DNA of 64,000 bases from Lineus longissimus (lineage: Eukaryota; Nemertea; Pilidiophora; Heteronemertea; Lineidae): positions 16,561,292 through 16,625,291 of the forward strand of contig NC_088312.1 of assembly GCF_910592395.1 (NCBI RefSeq), written 5' to 3'. The translations under genes were made by a program, and so were the position numbers. How positions within the stretch are numbered: position 1 is the stretch's first letter; each line of letters begins with the position of its first letter. Positions 31,072 through 42,574 of the stretch are shown piece after piece. The notes beneath the pieces are model-generated. The model did no database searches. It had not been told where the DNA came from and saw nothing but the letters and a program-made list of their open reading frames with translations.

Positions 31072-31833
31072 ATACTCCTCGACTGGAAAAGCTGAAATGA
31101 TAGTAATGATAATAACATCAATTGAATATTCACGACTGTTCTATTTGATCACAAACATGGCTGCTATCAACAATGGTCCATCTGTAAGAAAAATAAGTAA
31201 TGCTATACATAGGTGAAAAGGGGAATTTCTGTGTGCAGAGGGGTAGGGTAACTCCTTCCTTAGCCTTTCTGGAAAGGTTTCGTGAATGGACCCGAGGAAA
31301 TATAGAGTCCAGGCTGAAAAAGACGTGGACAAATGGCGCAACGAGATTCAGACTGTGTTGATCTGCTGTCTACCTTGTGTAAGAGTTTCTCCCCATTCCA
31401 ACATTACTGTTCTGTGGTCGATTACCCAGAACCTCAAGTCGAGGAGCTATATTCCTGTTGGTTAAACTTGTAGAAATGTTTGCAAAAAAGTCATGCTGCT
31501 CTCCATGAAATCGCCCCCCCCCCCTCCGCCACCCTGTCATATTTTGTTACAGCACCACTGTAAAAGATCTCAAACCCAAAAGACTCTGCCGACCAGTTTA
31601 TAGTGTTGTTGATTTTCTTCATAATTGTCTTTGTCGTCAGTTGGCGATGTTGTCTTTTGGGATGGATTCTTACAAGTGTGAAAGTGCATGTAATTGTAAT
31701 TAAGGCAACTAAACAGTAAACTTCGGCTACCAAATTAACAGTACACATTGGCTAAGCCCAACCAGCCAACGAACCAGTGTCCTCATCCGTGAAATCGAAG
31801 TCGAAGAGGGTCGAATAATTCAAACATTAATAT
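31072..31833. other. No recognisable feature
   Basis: Short ORFs only, of low credibility; a C-run at about 31508-31520. The 3' UTR of the minus-strand gene on the right probably extends into 31700-31833. Confidence 0.3.
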
Positions 31834-33823
31834 TCATCTTTCCCGCTTCTTCCTCGATCTGACAGTCTTTAACATCTTGTTGGTGGTAGCCGCTTCCTCT
31901 GACATTTCCCTCTCCTTCGCCGCCCTTTTCCGGCTGGTGAACAAGCGCTGGGCCGACACTGAAATAAAAACAGTACATCTATGTATCTAATGAATAGATT
32001 ACAAGTGTGGTTCAATGCGATACCGATAGAATATAAGGAGCACTGGTAACTGGTACAAAATCACTTGAAGCTCATCGATCTTACCTCTGATCGTATCCAA
32101 TGGGGCCTCATTTTGGGCTTGGCGGACCATGGCCGATATGTGAGCCGACACTTTTTCATTGTGGAGACTCTTGAAACTGAAAAAGTAGAGGTAAAATTGC
32201 TTGACTCTGGAATATCATTTGCAGCGACATGGACCCGGGCGTGAAAAACAAGTGTCATCAGATTAAAAAACGTACCGTTTGACTGCATTTTACATCTAAT
32301 GGAGCATGATGAAAGAGTAATTCGCATCTTAAAATTAGTTGCTGAGGCAGTTTTTTTATGGTGGCATACACCGGTGGGAGGCTGTATAGCAAATCAATTT
32401 GTCAATTTACACAACACGGTACTTACGTTTCATTGACATTGTACTGCAGTTCATTTCGCTCAGCATTGTAGCATGCGTGTACAGCAGTCTGAAAATAATA
32501 GAAGGAAACAATTGGCAATGGCGATAGTAATGTAGTGATGACGATGATGATGATGACATTGAGATTAATGAGTGCATTGTCTCATTCGTCTGATGAACAG
32601 TAAATTACCGTAAGATTCTGACTTGTAGACATCAAATGAATTGCTATGCTTGCATTACATGTAAATTATATTATTTTTTTGATATTGAGTACTAGTAGAT
32701 GTTAGTCCGTTGCAGTTGCTCATGAAGCGCTCAACGGGGAAAAAAAGGTTTTCAGGATGCCTTCAGATGCCCAGGCAACACATTATTATCATGTCATTTG
32801 CCCTCATTTCCAAAATCCTAGTTTGGAGAACCCCTCCCCTCCATTTCAAACATTCTGAAAGTAACTGATATAATTTTACCTTAATTGCGGTCGGAGTCTT
32901 TCCTCTCCTCTGCACTCTTGCTGCACCTTCTGCCCCAGCCCTATCAGTCTCCACCGTGAGCCGCTGCTCCATTTGGACTATACGGTCCTCAATGTCCGTA
33001 AGCCGCTCGCTCAGACCTTTGATTTTTTGACCAAGTCGGTCGAATCCCTGTTTCATCTATAAAGACAGGGTAAAATTCAAAGTCCAAAAAAAAGTCGGCG
33101 AAACATTTTAACAAAATTTCTTTCTTTTCTTTTCCGACGCGATCAAACCAAATGCAGGTAATTAACCAGTTTGTTTTTGCGTACTTGGGTAACGATGGTT
33201 AACAAAATTGACAAAGACACACACCAAAGCCAGCTTCTCGACTCACGTTATATCATGTAACCCCAGCCACTCCACTTACAGGTAGGCGACCTTGTTCCCA
33301 ATGCTTAGGCTACATTCATGACATAACTCATATAATATTTGAGGCCAACTAGGAACGAGGAATCATTTTCGCAAGTTGCATCATGATGCGTGTATCCTGT
33401 GATATGATGCCTGCTGCGTTGCCTTCGTCGTTGTCTTGGCTGATGGCTGCATACACTAGGTAGTTGCTACTACACGTATGAATGGTGCGGTTAGAAAAAC
33501 TTTCAATAAAGCATTAATAACAGTTCTAGAGAGATTAAAAATTGATAGCGCCCGTTGGCCGCACAGCAGAATGTATCTATGTGATCCTGCATGGTACTAG
33601 GAATTATTACAAGAAAACTACTATTACTTACTTTTACGCCAAGAGTTTCAATACATTTGGTCACCCCATCAATTAACACATCCATATTGTCTTGGAATAC
33701 GTCTCTTATGACATCCCTCGTCCCGGCAGATCGTGAAACTTCAGACCTGCTTGTCGTAGAGCCTCCCCGATTGTTCCTCGACGATGTCGGAGTACTGTAA
33801 AATCTTCCTTGAATGTTAGTCAT
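31834..33823 (-). CDS. Five-exon gene for a small coiled-coil protein
   Basis: Exons are 33823-33632, 33056-32880, 32488-32427, 32176-32085 and 31958-31834. All introns are GT-AG with matching phases. The total is 648 nt, 215 residues. The N-terminus is Ser/Thr/Arg-rich, followed by DVIRDVFQDNMDVLIDGVTKCIETLG. Exon 2 gives a heptad-like coiled coil (GQKIKGLSERLTDIEDRIVQ). The C-terminus is basic (TSRKRAAKEREM, then VRSRKKRER), like a nuclear localisation or nucleic-acid-binding tail. No domain family was recognised. It may be a host gene or an accessory gene of an unseen element; similar small coiled-coil proteins occur in both. No terminal repeats were found around it. Confidence 0.7.
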
Positions 33824-35580
33824 CTTAAAAATCGGAACAGCAGCAGTGCGATGTAGGTACTCTCACTTCTAGAGTTCAAGTGACCGTTAGCCTACATTGT
33901 ACATTCCCGCCACTACTGATGTCATGGACGATGATGCAAGGTGGGTGGCGAGGCGGGTGCCTGCCAGAGTACAAATGGAAAACGTGCGCCTGTTGCGATG
34001 AAAGTATGCCAAAAAGCACCTATTATATATCAAAAAGGAGGAGAGTTGTAGATCGTCCTTTTCCCAAACTTTTGCATTGATAGGTTGACCTACTGTGAGA
34101 TGGCAGAGCCCCCGCTTGGAGACTGTGCTTTATCGTGCCTACCAGGCTGCATGCTGCCTAAATAGAGTCATTTTAATGTTGCCAAATATGAATGTTTGAT
34201 ACAGAAAGGAAGTAGGCCTGCATATATTGAGGGATAAAAGATATTTGAGATCGGGGGGGGGGGGGGGGGGGTGTGTAAAATAATATATGGTTGGGCAGCG
34301 ACAATCAATCTGGCCTAGAAATGCCATATACATTTACTATATAATTACATGTATAATGTACACAAACTACAAGTATGATATGACATATAATGTCAAAGTG
34401 CGTATCTAGAAGTCGGGAAAGGGGGTGTTTCGTGGTGCCACAATTTATATTTTTATATTTCTTTAAGTTTTAATTCATTATCATGGTCAACGATATGGGA
34501 GGCACCTGATTACATTGAATACTATAATGTATCCCCTTCCTCGAATATCCGGAGTCAGTATGTCGTATCCTCCTTCCCGGCCGGCCTCGCACACTCGTCG
34601 GTGGTTAGAACCACATGACAACAGATTTGTCTGCATACATGTAACTGCACTACGTCATTATGATGTATCAGTGGATTTCTATTTCTAACTGGACCACAAC
34701 TAATAACGAATGGCGTACCCCTTTAAATAAAACTTATCGAAGTTCTGTCCTAAGCTGCAGTTTCTCTGCAGTATTTCTAGGGGCCAAATTAAACTGTCCC
34801 TAAACCATTGTCGTTCAGTGCCATCAGTAGGCCTAATCCTAAGCTGTTCTAAGCTACCTAGGCCAGTTTTGGGGAAGAAGGCCTATAATATGTAAGTCGA
34901 AAATCACGAGCCTTCAGTGTTAGGTTAGCCAAATGTTCGTAGTTCGCCCTTAACCAGTCCATCTCGCCAGTTTAGTAGGCCTACATCATAGGCCTACATC
35001 ATGTACATGCAATAGCGCTAGCATCGTCTGCTCATGCCTTAGGATTTTTCCAGAAACGATAATTTCTTTTAGTTTTTATTACGGTATCATCAAAATTACA
35101 GACAGTTTCATACCTGAGAAGCATCATACATTAGTTCAGAATATTTACAATCAATGATATTACATAGAAAATTCTATATACCCGGTATAATTGATTTAAT
35201 TGGGCACTACATTCGTGTTCGCTCATGAATACTAAAAATTGATCGTGCAAAGGTCCTGGTCAAGTGAACAATGGCTCTTCCATTCATTGCCGCTACTTAA
35301 CTTTGCAACAATTAACTTTGCAAAACAAATAACCAATTCAAACACAAAAAAAACAAATTAGCAACACTTTGATATTTTATCATGTAGAGTATGTGACATT
35401 TCATGCGTTTATTAGGAAGAAAATACAAAAAGGGAATGTAATTTTATTACGGTACCTAAAGGGACAAGAGGGAGTGATGACAAAAGCTCTAACAGCGCTG
35501 AATGCCACGTGGCTTTGTTTACAATCAGTACAGGCAATTTTCGAGATCTAAAATGCAGCAAAAGCATCGAAGAGGTTTAG
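33824..35580. other. Intergenic DNA with a long G-run
   Basis: 34254-34271 is a run of about 17-18 G followed by GTGTG. No coding exon, terminal repeat or RNA gene was recognised. The 5' flank of the coiled-coil gene (33824 onward) has no obvious TATA box. Confidence 0.35.
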
Positions 35581-35589
35581 AAATATTTA

Positions 35590-36350
35590 ATGAATTTACA
35601 ACTCAAACCTAGATATACCTATGATAGACATGTGAGCGAAGCGAGGAGTCATGGTATCTAGTAGTTAGGCCAATCTCGCATCCCAATTGAAAAATTGGTG
35701 AGAAGAATAAGAAGAATCTTTCCTACCTAGTGAAATCAGTACATCCTGCACCCAAGAGGGGTGCTGGACGTAAGTATATTTTGGCGCCAATGACATGACG
35801 AGGTCGCGCAGGTGGCGGACATGAGGTGGCAGAGTGAATTGACAAAAAATAGTTCTCGGCAAAATGCGTTGTGCGTTTACTTCTCTATACATCGTCTTGG
35901 TGTAAATCAGTGATATGATTAAGAATGTTTGTAGCTGATTTAAAGGTTTGAATCGTCTTTGGGAAAAAAATTTTATAATCGAGGTCAAATAAAAGTAGTT
36001 TTTGGCACCAATGATGTCATCAATGGCGGATTGACTCGGATAATTCAAAAGGGGAATTCCAATGACGTCATTGTGGGGATTGCCGTGTATTAGAATCTGT
36101 CGGAGAATTATCTTATCTAACAAAAAATCGCCCAAATCTCACCAAATGACTTCAAATTTTGAATTCATTTTACAACTCAGACCTGGATATTAATGTTGAT
36201 CAACAAATCCGTGGCCATTTGGGTGTTGATATTTTGTAGTTTGGCTGATCTCGCATCCCAATTGAAAATTGCTGAGAAAAGAGAATTTTTCCTACCCTAG
36301 TGAACTCAATATGCCCAGCACCTATCGGTGGTGCTGGACATAATTAATGT
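35590..36350. repeat. Diverged direct duplication of about 180 bp, 580 bp apart
   Basis: The segment 'aatctcgcatcccaattgaaaaatt' with 'tttcctac..agtgaa.tca' and 'ggtgctggac' occurs at about 35670-35770 and 36245-36345. The flanking 'caactca.acct.gatat' also matches (35598 and 36172). The two copies bracket about 400 bp with no credible ORF. Confidence 0.6.
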
Positions 36351-36401
36351 GTGAAAACCCTTAAAATTATATGAAAGATTTTCAACTAATAGGCCACTTT
36401 T

Positions 36402-36868
36402 ATACGCACCCTCAGTGACCACTATCATCTCAAGGGAGTATTGGGAGCAACAAGCATTTCTTCAGTGTAAGAAGAAATACGAGAGACAGCGGCACCAAGG
36501 GTGGGGCGGGTGGGTAAAGGAAACCAATAAGATGGGACTTAGTTAGCTGGCTCAAACAAACATGAGAAACTAAATGATTTAGGGGCAACAAATCCAGAGC
36601 ACCTAATATCTCTAGCAGTATTGAAGATGGGTTGATGCCCAGCAATTTAGGCTCGATCTCATATTACCCTGTCACCATTCCAAATAGGAAACTCTGGGGA
36701 TAGAATGGAAACTTCCTTCATTACATGCGAGCGCAAATGCCAAGTGCTCGAATAGGCCAGGGTCTGGTGCTTTTATACCCTCTTCGATAATAGAGTTCAA
36801 TGAGGGTGTATACGCACCCTCAGTGACCACTATCATCTCAAGGGAGTATTGGGAGCAACAAGCATTTC
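36402..36868. repeat. Near-perfect 58-bp direct repeat, 408 bp apart
   Basis: The text 'atacgcaccctcagtgacca' through 'gggagcaacaagcatttct' is found at about 36402-36460 and 36810-36868. It may be the long terminal direct repeat of a small element or a recent tandem duplication. Nothing coding was recognised between the copies. Confidence 0.7.
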
Positions 36869-37620
36869 TCCGCAACGGCCACGAAATCCGAGGTGGAATC
36901 CTCTGCCATCGGATCAAAACACCCCCAAAACTCCCAACACAGAGAAAGGAGAAAGAAAAGATTCCTCCTAAGAAGAAAGAAGAAACAAGATATCTACAAA
37001 GCACGTTTAATTCACAAAAACTTGTCAATTGACATTCACAACATACATTTCAATCTATACACTGCGAAGGATTTTACCGGTGCATTGTAAATACTGACCT
37101 AGAGCATAATATCTTCAAAATCGCGGGCAATTGTTGCGGGCCGGGAATTGAGCCTCTTGTCCCTCTACCGTCGTCCAAACTGGGGTTCGTGTATGGGAAG
37201 ATATGGAAAGGGGATCAAAATCCACCTCATATTCCCAATCTGGGATAGCAAACCCCAAAATAGCCTGCAAAATGATATAAGCTCAACTTTAGGATTAGAA
37301 GGACAAAAGGCTCAACTTTCGACCCACGTGAAACCGAGGTTCCACTAGGACAGTTTATCCCGGGTCAAGAGAAGGAGCCTAGTCATTACCCAAATGCTTA
37401 ACGGCCTTCATTTTATCGCAATCTCTAATGAAATGGTCATTTGAATTGCAGAAAAAGCATGCCATAGCGCCTCGACCTCCATACCCGGTATAGCAGACAA
37501 CAGCTTGCAACAATTCTGGAACGCTGCGCACAGGCACCGCTTTCTACCCCCCGACGTAAATTTCCAGAGACTTCACTCAACGCATACATCAAAACGCCAC
37601 TAGCCCAAACCAGCATGCTG

Positions 37621-37822
37621 CCCCAGCCCGAAGGCTCGCAAGGCTATTGCCCCAGCCCGAAGGCTCGCAAGGCTATTGCCCCAGCCCGTAGGCTCGCAAG
37701 GCTATTGCCCCAGCCCGAAGGCTCGCAAGGCTATTGCCCCAGCCCGAAGGCTCGCAAGGCCGGCCCCCAGCTCAAGGCTCGCAAGGCTACACACTGCCCC
37801 AGCACAAAGGCTCGCATGGCAG
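37621..37822. repeat. Minisatellite, 29-bp unit, about seven copies
   Basis: The unit is ccccagcccgaaggctcgcaaggctattg. The first five copies are nearly identical and the last two are degraded. The unit length is not a multiple of three, so the ORF readings across it are not proteins. It directly precedes the kinase fragment. The stretch 36869-37620 to its left holds nothing recognisable. Confidence 0.9.
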
Positions 37823-37899
37823 AAAGACACATAGAGACATTCAAAATATACATGCCACGAAAATACGAATAAAATCGGAAAAGACGAGAAAATATACAA

Positions 37900-38310
37900 A
37901 TGGACAAATTGGACAACAAGAACCGACATAAAATAATAGAAAGAAGTACATATACATCTCGACATAGTTTTGTTAAAATGGCTTATCATGGCGGTAATTT
38001 AAGCTACGATGAATATAAAGAGCTTAGTAATGAGTTCTTGCCGAGTAAAAAAAGAATACTTAAACCAAGCTTTATTGTTTATCTTAGAACTTCACCAGTG
38101 AAGTGTTTCGAAAGAATGAAAAAAAGAAACAGAACAGAAGAATCAAATGTAACTTTAGAGTACTTACAAAAGTTACATTATTATCATGAAGAGTTGTACA
38201 TAATCAATCAACACTTACTACCTTGTGCTGTCATTGTTCTTAATGCTAATGAAGATATTAAATTGGTTAAGGATAAGTTTATGAAGTTTATCAGGACCTT
38301 AACTCATTAA
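37900..38310 (+). pseudogene. Deoxynucleoside kinase-like protein, C-terminal two-thirds
   Basis: The 136 residues resemble the dNK family (thymidine/deoxynucleoside kinases). The ERSTYTSRHSFVKMA block corresponds to the D/E-R-S-x-x-S substrate-binding motif. Then come YLRTSPVKCFERMKKRNR, the LID arginine region, and LEYLQKLHYYHEEL. The P-loop-containing N-terminus is missing, so the copy is 5'-truncated or starts in an exon not recognised. It is AT-rich with Polinton-like base use and converges on a membrane-anchored ORF whose 3' end overlaps it. Large DNA viruses carry such kinases; a Polinton or virus-derived origin is inferred. Host dNK retrocopy is an alternative. Confidence 0.75.
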
Positions 38311-38613
38311 ATACTTTACTGTTAAACCAGTCACAATTAAACCACTAATAATCCATAGATATTCATAATTTCTCAGCTCTCCACTTGGGGTGTAAAAGTC
38401 GCCTATTTGTGGCTTCTTTTGTAATTGAATTTTATTCGTTGGATGGAGTGCATTTGATAAGTCTAAAGCACTATCAGCGCTCCTGAAATTTATAACTGCT
38501 TGATTTTCTTTCTTTAACTGAAGATTAGCAAAGTCTATAGTTTGCTTTCTGTGTTCTTCCCATTCAGTGGAAGCTTTCTGTGGTTTTTCCTGTGCTAAGT
38601 TATGTCTTTTCAT
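38299..38613 (-). CDS. Small protein with a C-terminal membrane anchor
   Basis: The ORF has 104 residues, is polar and Lys/Gln-rich, and ends in one hydrophobic helix (YLWIISGLIVTGLTVKYL). Its stop overlaps the 3' end of the kinase-like gene on the other strand by 12 bp. Composition matches the Polinton pieces in this window. Tail-anchored small proteins occur among Polinton minor proteins, but the family is not identified. Confidence 0.55.
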   Translation of the reverse strand: MKRHNLAQEKPQKASTEWEEHRKQTIDFANLQLKKENQAVINFRSADSALDLSNALHPTNKIQLQKKPQIGDFYTPSGELRNYEYLWIISGLIVTGLTVKYLMS

Positions 38614-38639
38614 TTCTCTTTCATAGCCATTTTTAGCTC

Positions 38640-39410
38640 AGCTGACAAAGTCAGCGAAGCTGGTAATATTACTAAGGGAATGGTGTATGTCCTTCCTTCC
38701 ATGTCACTTTTGGGCATTTTGTAACCACAAGGCCTAGGCACTTCGTTGACGCTGCTAAATTAGTCGTAACCCAAGATGAACTCAGTAACCAAAAATCAGC
38801 ACGATCTGACCTACATTAAGCAAATGAGGTCATCGGGAAGTTAAAACTTTATTCCTTTATACTTCGGTCCACAGAGGAAATATTGTTTTCACATCTGGCG
38901 AATATTTTTTGATAATTTTTCATTTTTACTTGTGATGGAATTAGTTTAGTTTTCACCGCCAGTTGGCGCTACAGGCACATTTAACTGAATTTTTGACGAT
39001 TCAAAAGCCAGGACTATGACGTGTAGTTGCGCAGTTGTATTCTGCGCATGGAATTGGCCAAGGAACCAGGCTATATTTCAGCATACCCACTGTGACCAGT
39101 CTAAAGATGGAAGATTTATTTTGCAACACGGTAACCAATTTTCTGCTAAAAAGAAGTCTAGTAGGCGATATTATCACTAGTTCCTTTCAGTGGGTAGCCA
39201 TAAGGTCTTTAGGGACTAATTTCAGAAATTACATGACAGCCTGACCCCGTTAGCCAAAGTTGAGCGAAATAGGTGGAATGCCTCTCAGCTGGATGTTTAT
39301 AATAGGTCAGATAAGCTGATTGATTGCACTCCGTGGCCTTCCTCCTAGACATCTGCTATTGCACCACAGACACCACCTGCTGTGTTAGGTTTACCTGTCT
39401 TACTAGGTTC
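38640..39410. other. Gene-free DNA
   Basis: A short hairpin (agctgacaaagtcagc) lies at 38637-38655. No coding frame or terminal repeat was recognised. Confidence 0.35.
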
Positions 39411-40407
39411 ATTATGCCCCCGCTCAACGAAGTTGAGATGGGGGCATATTGTTCTTGGCTGGTTTCCGCGTCCGCGTCCGCACTCTATTCCGCTCTATAA
39501 CTCAGGAACCGCTTGTCCGGTAGACTTGAAATTTTTATGGTGTGAAGGCCTAGGGTCTCGAAGGTTCCCTATTGATTTAGGGCCAAAGCTCAAATCCAAA
39601 ATGGCCGCCAGGCCACCATATTTGTTTTTTGCATTCCGCCGCCTAACTATAGAGCTGAGCGAGTGATAAACCTGAAACTTCTGTGGTGTGATGCTCTAGT
39701 GAAGGGGAGGTGCCCTATCGATTCTGGGCCCGAACTAAAATCCGTCATGGCCGCTAGGCGGCCATCTTTGTTTTTCGCATTCTGCCCCATAACTTGAGAA
39801 CCGATTGAGTGATAAACCTGAAACTTCTGTGGTGTGATGCTCTAGTGTAGGGGAGGTGCGCTATTGATTTTGGGCCTGACCTAAAATCCATCATGGCCGC
39901 CAGGCGGCCATATTGTTTTTTTGCATTCTGCCGCCTAACTATAGAACTGAGTGAGTGATAAACCTGAAACTTCTGTGGTGTGATGCTCTAGTGTAGAGGA
40001 GGTGCCCTACGATTCGGGCCCGAACTAAAATCCATCATGGCCGCTAGGCGGCCATCTTTATTTTTCGCATTCTGCCCCATAACTTGAGAACCGAGTGAGT
40101 GATAAACCTGAAACTTCTGTGGTGTGATGCTTTAGTGTAGGGGAGGTGCGCTATCGATTTAAGGCCCGACCTGAAATCCATCATGGCCGCCAGGCGGCCA
40201 TCTTTGTTTTTTTTATTCCGCCCCATAACTTGAGAACCGAGTGAGTGATAAAGCTGAAACTTCTGTGGTGTGATGTTCTAGTGAAGGGGAGGTGCCCTAT
40301 CGATTTTGGGCCCGACCCAAAATCCAAGATGGCCGCCAGGCCACAAACTTGATTTTTGCATTCCGCCCTATAACAGTTGAACCCGAGAACCATTCCATCT
40401 CCATTGC

Positions 40408-40631
40408 ATACTGTGATGGGCGGAGATTTCAACTACAACCTACTCAAAGAACGTCTTCAATTGCCGGAACACCCCCTCCATTCATTTCAACAACTCATCA
40501 AGGAACCTACAACACTCAACTGCACACTGTTAGATCACATCTATATCAAGTATCCTGATGAAATACATGCAGGAGTGTGCAGAACATACTACAGCTACCA
40601 CAACCCAGTCTACTATACGTTCAATCAGTAA
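40408..40631 (+). pseudogene. Endonuclease/exonuclease/phosphatase-like fragment
   Basis: About 75 residues carry MGGDFNYNLL (the GDFN active-site block), then SFQQLIKEPTTLNCTLLDHIYIK, then CRTYYSYHNPVYYTF, where SDH has become SYH. This spacing is the C-terminal half of an EEP domain as found fused to Helitron/Helentron helicases and in non-LTR elements. The EPTT..LLDHIYIK form is closer to the Helitron-associated type as I recall it. The N-terminal half and the helicase are absent. Confidence 0.6.
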
Positions 40632-41137
40632 TAGAGTGGCCACTCGGCATCCCTTGGAAGCAACTCCTCCACTTCGACCACTGCCTCCACAGCTGCTACC
40701 AGAACACCAGCTACGATACCCATCCAATTGATGTTCCTCAACTCCCACCTCAGCCCAACACACCAACCCACAAATTCGGCTTCTTCCATATAAAGCAATG
40801 GCGGACGAATGCCCAAGAGCTGTAACAAGCAAACTATTTCCACTGTGACGACTGCCTTGATCCACAGCTGCTCTTCGAACACCGATTACGATGCCAATCA
40901 CCGCTTTAAGGCTGATTGCTCAACCAAGGACACTTCTTTCCACTGTAACCACCTCCAGAGCTGTTCTCAGAACCCCAGTTACAGTGCTCATAATCAATCC
41001 TTTCATGGCTGATTACTGCAACAAGGACACGGTTTTCACCATGACCACTGTCTCCAAAGGTACTCTCCAAACCCAACTTACGATGCCCATCATCAGTCCT
41101 TTCATGACTGGTTGATGAAAACTTGTCACACTACATA

Positions 41138-41622
41138 CCGTATTTATGCGCATTTTAGCACATGCGCTTATAAACAAAAATCGCTTTTTTTAGGGTATAT
41201 TTTCAGCCTTCATTTTGCCCGATTATAAACGCATGTGCTAATATTTTTCGGAGACGTCATCGTCACTGCATCGAAGGGAGGCTGCATGACTTCTAATAAC
41301 ATGCTGGAAGAATATGTGAACAAACTGTCACAGTCCCGTGCTGCATGCTTCCATGTTTAACCCCGCTAGTACTCTAGCATGTTAACTCTGAATACCGCGC
41401 ACTGCCACATGAAAGACGAAGAGAAAGACACTTTTAAGCAGCAAAAGACACAACTGCTGTTCATTCCAGGTGGAATGACTCCTCTCCTGCCACCAATCAA
41501 CACGCGCATCAAGAACATTTTTGTTCAATTTTTAGCGCACTGCGCTTAAACTGCGCTTATAATTGAATTTAACTGCACCCTCAATTAGTGTGTGCAGTGG
41601 GCTAAAATGCGCATAAATACAG
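41138..41622. mobile_element. MITE with TA duplication
   Basis: Inverted ends are CCGTATTTATGCGCATTTTAGC and, on the complement of the right side, CTGTATTTATGCGC and onward (about 21 of 23 matching). TA flanks both sides (41136-41137, 41623-41624). It is 485 bp and non-coding. A Tc1/mariner or pogo-type origin is inferred from the TA duplication. Confidence 0.8.
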
Positions 41623-41742
41623 TAAGCAGATTACTACCAGTATAAGCACTTAAATTCATTTCCTTCAACCTACCCAACATTAAAAATATGCCCACTCAGT
41701 GGGGGCATACATTGCGATTCACACGAATCACGTTATGTCTAG

Positions 41743-42568
41743 TTACCCTTGGTCATTGGTGCAATATGGGTATGTGGATTAGAGGATTAGATCAAATGCA
41801 CTCAATGTGTTGCTGACATGGCTGAATGGGGTGCCAGTGTAGACGTTAAAAATGTCCTAGGATAAACTTTCCGGAAACAAAGGATTCTATTATGCACTGG
41901 AGATATTGATGGCCTCTATAGAACCATATGCCATAAATAGGCCCGGACACTTTTTCCAGGAGGGACACTTTCTACTTTTACACCGGCTTCATAAAAGAAT
42001 CGTTCTTCAGATCATTTTTACAACAAGCGGACGACGATCCATTGTTTTTATGCGTTAGCACTGGGAGAATGTCAATAGTGGCTTTTGAAAATTATCTTGC
42101 ATTCCTGAGTCTATCGATAACCTATTTACAGGTGTAAAATGGCATTAAGCATGTTACTTCTGAAAGAAATAATTAATCTTGACCTGCTTGACAGGCTGCT
42201 TATGATGTCATTCTAAACCATCAGGCCGGTAATAATGGGAATGGACCACTGATTTTGATTTGTGGGTTATTATTATGTTAGCGTATTTTATAACTTTTTC
42301 ACAACTTATTTTGTCCGACTTTTAACAAATTTTCCCTACTAATTCATAAGACTGTCAATATTATAAGGTCTGCTTATCGATGTTTACGAAACTACTTTTC
42401 ACCAATTTTATAAGCTAACATTTCGTAGGCCAGTCCAGCATGTGAACGTCCACTTATGGCATTACTCCCTGTTATCACAGACTTGACATTGGCATGTCGT
42501 GTAACTTTTGAATAATAATCAAAGATCAATCAAATCTCACTGCCACAACCATTAATTAAATACTATAT
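41743..42568. other. Gene-free DNA
   Basis: No credible ORF, RNA gene or terminal repeat was recognised in this AT-rich stretch. Confidence 0.35.
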
Positions 42569-42574
42569 GTCTGA

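Larger units (their letters stand above)
39411..41742 (+). mobile_element. Helentron-like element with tandem monomers and an endonuclease remnant
   Basis: The 5' end has a hairpin TATGCCCCCGCTCAACGAAG followed by its partial complement, and the 3' side has GGGGGCATAC. The two therefore form subterminal inverted repeats. The 3' end continues with the stem-loop GCGATTCACACGAATCACG, then TTATGTCTAG. The body holds about five tandem monomers of 140-150 bp (39520-40370), an endonuclease fragment (40408-40631), diverged repeats of about 93 bp (40640-41115) and a nested TA-flanked MITE. The layout parallels the repeats at 15975, 18124 and 47287. Helitron or Helentron ancestry is inferred from the 3' stem-loop and the endonuclease. 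Confidence 0.6.

Noticed and set aside
37615-37989. ORFs across the 29-bp minisatellite
   Set aside because: Repeat unit is not a multiple of three and both strands are open by composition; no protein feature.
40530-41115. Several ORFs over the diverged 93-bp repeats in the Helentron-like element
   Set aside because: Open frames follow from repeat structure and low stop density; frames disagree between units.
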